Shown: one piece after another, positions 6,483 to 7,129 of the stretch
Layout: each line of letters opens with the position of its first letter
Position numbering within the stretch: the stretch's first letter is position 1
Assembly (NCBI GenBank): GCA_937915885.1
Contig: CALGGP010000259.1
Coordinates: forward strand, 1 to 7,129
Length of the DNA stretch: 7,129 nt
Reading direction: 5' to 3'
Origin: an uncultured Selenomonadales bacterium
GTDB lineage: Bacteria > Bacillota > Negativicutes > Selenomonadales > Selenomonadaceae
Position numbers and translations under genes: made by a program
Notes under the pieces: model-generated
Databases searched by the model: none
Told to the model about the DNA's origin: nothing
What the model saw: only the letters and a program-made list of their open reading frames with translations

Positions 6483-7129
6483 ATGTTCACTGCCGCAGAG
6501 TACCGACGTATTCGAGAACGCAGTCTTGCCGAGTTGAGAGCATTGTTGAGTGCGTTGGAGATATCGGAGCCCGATTGGGAGGCGGGCAATGAGTTCAGAA
6601 CTTATGAGGCACTCGATGAGGAGATCGTCAAGCGTCTGTGTCGGCTGATGAAGTCGGACAATGTCATCAACGGCTACGTCAAACTGCTCGGCTTGGGCGG
6701 GATTTCGGTCGACTACAGCGAAACCGATAATGAATTGCTCGATATGATCGTCCGCAATCGTGACGCGATCGCGCGCGGCGCCGTCCAAGTGATCCGCGCG
6801 GAGCCGACGACAGTCGAGACGCGTCCGCTTCAGCGCGTTCGCAAAGTCGAGCGGACGGAGTCGATCGGCGGATTGATTGTCGGCGGATTGATGATGATCG
6901 TCGTCGCCGTCGTGCTGATGATCAATGATGTCAATCCGATCGCGGCGGGGATATCGGGCGTGGCGGGCGTGATCGCCGCGGGGCTCGGGCTCAAGGGGCG
7001 GACGGTCGTCGAGGAAGTGGCGATCGAAGAAACGCCCGCGCCGACGGTCAAAGCGGAAACGAAACCGGCACCGTTCACCGCGACGGAAATTCAACGGGCG
7101 TTGGACATTCTGTCGCGCGCCGATAAAAT
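6483..7129 (+). CDS. Hypothetical membrane-anchored paralogue of gene 3 (partial, runs off the window)
   Basis: An open frame of 215 codons plus two bases with no stop before the window ends. Residues 1-90 match the start of the preceding gene product at about 73% identity (66 of 90), rising to 46 of 53 over residues 31-83, and the DNA is also closely similar there. After about residue 100 the two diverge. This protein has a charged linker, then two hydrophobic segments (about 128-147, and 151-170, rich in Gly/Ala/Ile) separated by a short NDVNP turn: a likely membrane hairpin with both ends on the same side. An acidic, proline-rich linker (about 175-197) leads to FTATEIQRALDILSRADK (198-215), which resembles the C-terminus of gene 3's product, so only a few codons may be missing. 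I recognise no named family. Anchoring the dynamin complex to the membrane is a plausible but unproven role. Confidence 0.8.
   Translation, partial: MFTAAEYRRIRERSLAELRALLSALEISEPDWEAGNEFRTYEALDEEIVKRLCRLMKSDNVINGYVKLLGLGGISVDYSETDNELLDMIVRNRDAIARGAVQVIRAEPTTVETRPLQRVRKVERTESIGGLIVGGLMMIVVAVVLMINDVNPIAAGISGVAGVIAAGLGLKGRTVVEEVAIEETPAPTVKAETKPAPFTATEIQRALDILSRADK

Noticed and set aside
6096..7094. A 332-codon minus-strand frame across genes 3 and 4
   Set aside because: It runs opposite two paralogous genes with good starts, and its product is an Arg/Asp-rich low-complexity shadow.

Overview
The window is a repeat-rich non-coding leader (about 1-349) followed by four tightly packed genes on the + strand that run off the right edge. 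The gaps between genes are 1, 6 and 12 bases, and an extended -10 promoter sits just before the first gene, so this looks like a single operon. No taxonomic marker is present. Strong GGAGG ribosome sites, a GTG start, an extended -10 promoter and a GC content that looks mid-50s by eye would fit a Firmicutes-type bacterium, possibly of the Negativicutes, but that is a weak guess.

Genes 1 and 2 (350-3058 and 3060-5771) encode two large dynamin-like GTPases of almost equal length (902 and 903 residues) but different architecture. The GTPase domain of the first starts near residue 60 and has a long insertion between the G2 and G3 motifs. The second carries about 215 residues ahead of its GTPase domain, and an aromatic-rich segment near its C-terminus that could be a membrane-contacting paddle. 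Paired, adjacent, dissimilar dynamins are a known bacterial arrangement (Campylobacter jejuni DLP1/DLP2, the Leo proteins of enterotoxigenic E. coli, and the Leo-like Eleos anti-phage system), and members of such pairs can work as hetero-oligomers on membranes.

Genes 3 and 4 (5778-6470 and 6483 to beyond the window) encode smaller paralogues that I do not recognise. Their first 90 residues are about 73% identical and they seem to share a short C-terminal helix, but their middles are unrelated: gene 3 has a soluble alpha/beta-looking segment and gene 4 a two-helix membrane hairpin. The simplest model (inference) is a dynamin pair working with two adaptors that share a docking module, one of which is anchored in the membrane. 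Whether the role is membrane maintenance, envelope stress or phage defence cannot be settled from this window.

The leader holds two near-identical 58-base direct repeats 174 bases apart, each with an internal GC-rich hairpin. Between and overlapping them lies a 105-base imperfect palindrome bounded by GCCTAAC and GTTAGGC, which superficially resembles an integron attC site. A weak terminator-like hairpin with a T-run and then the promoter follow.
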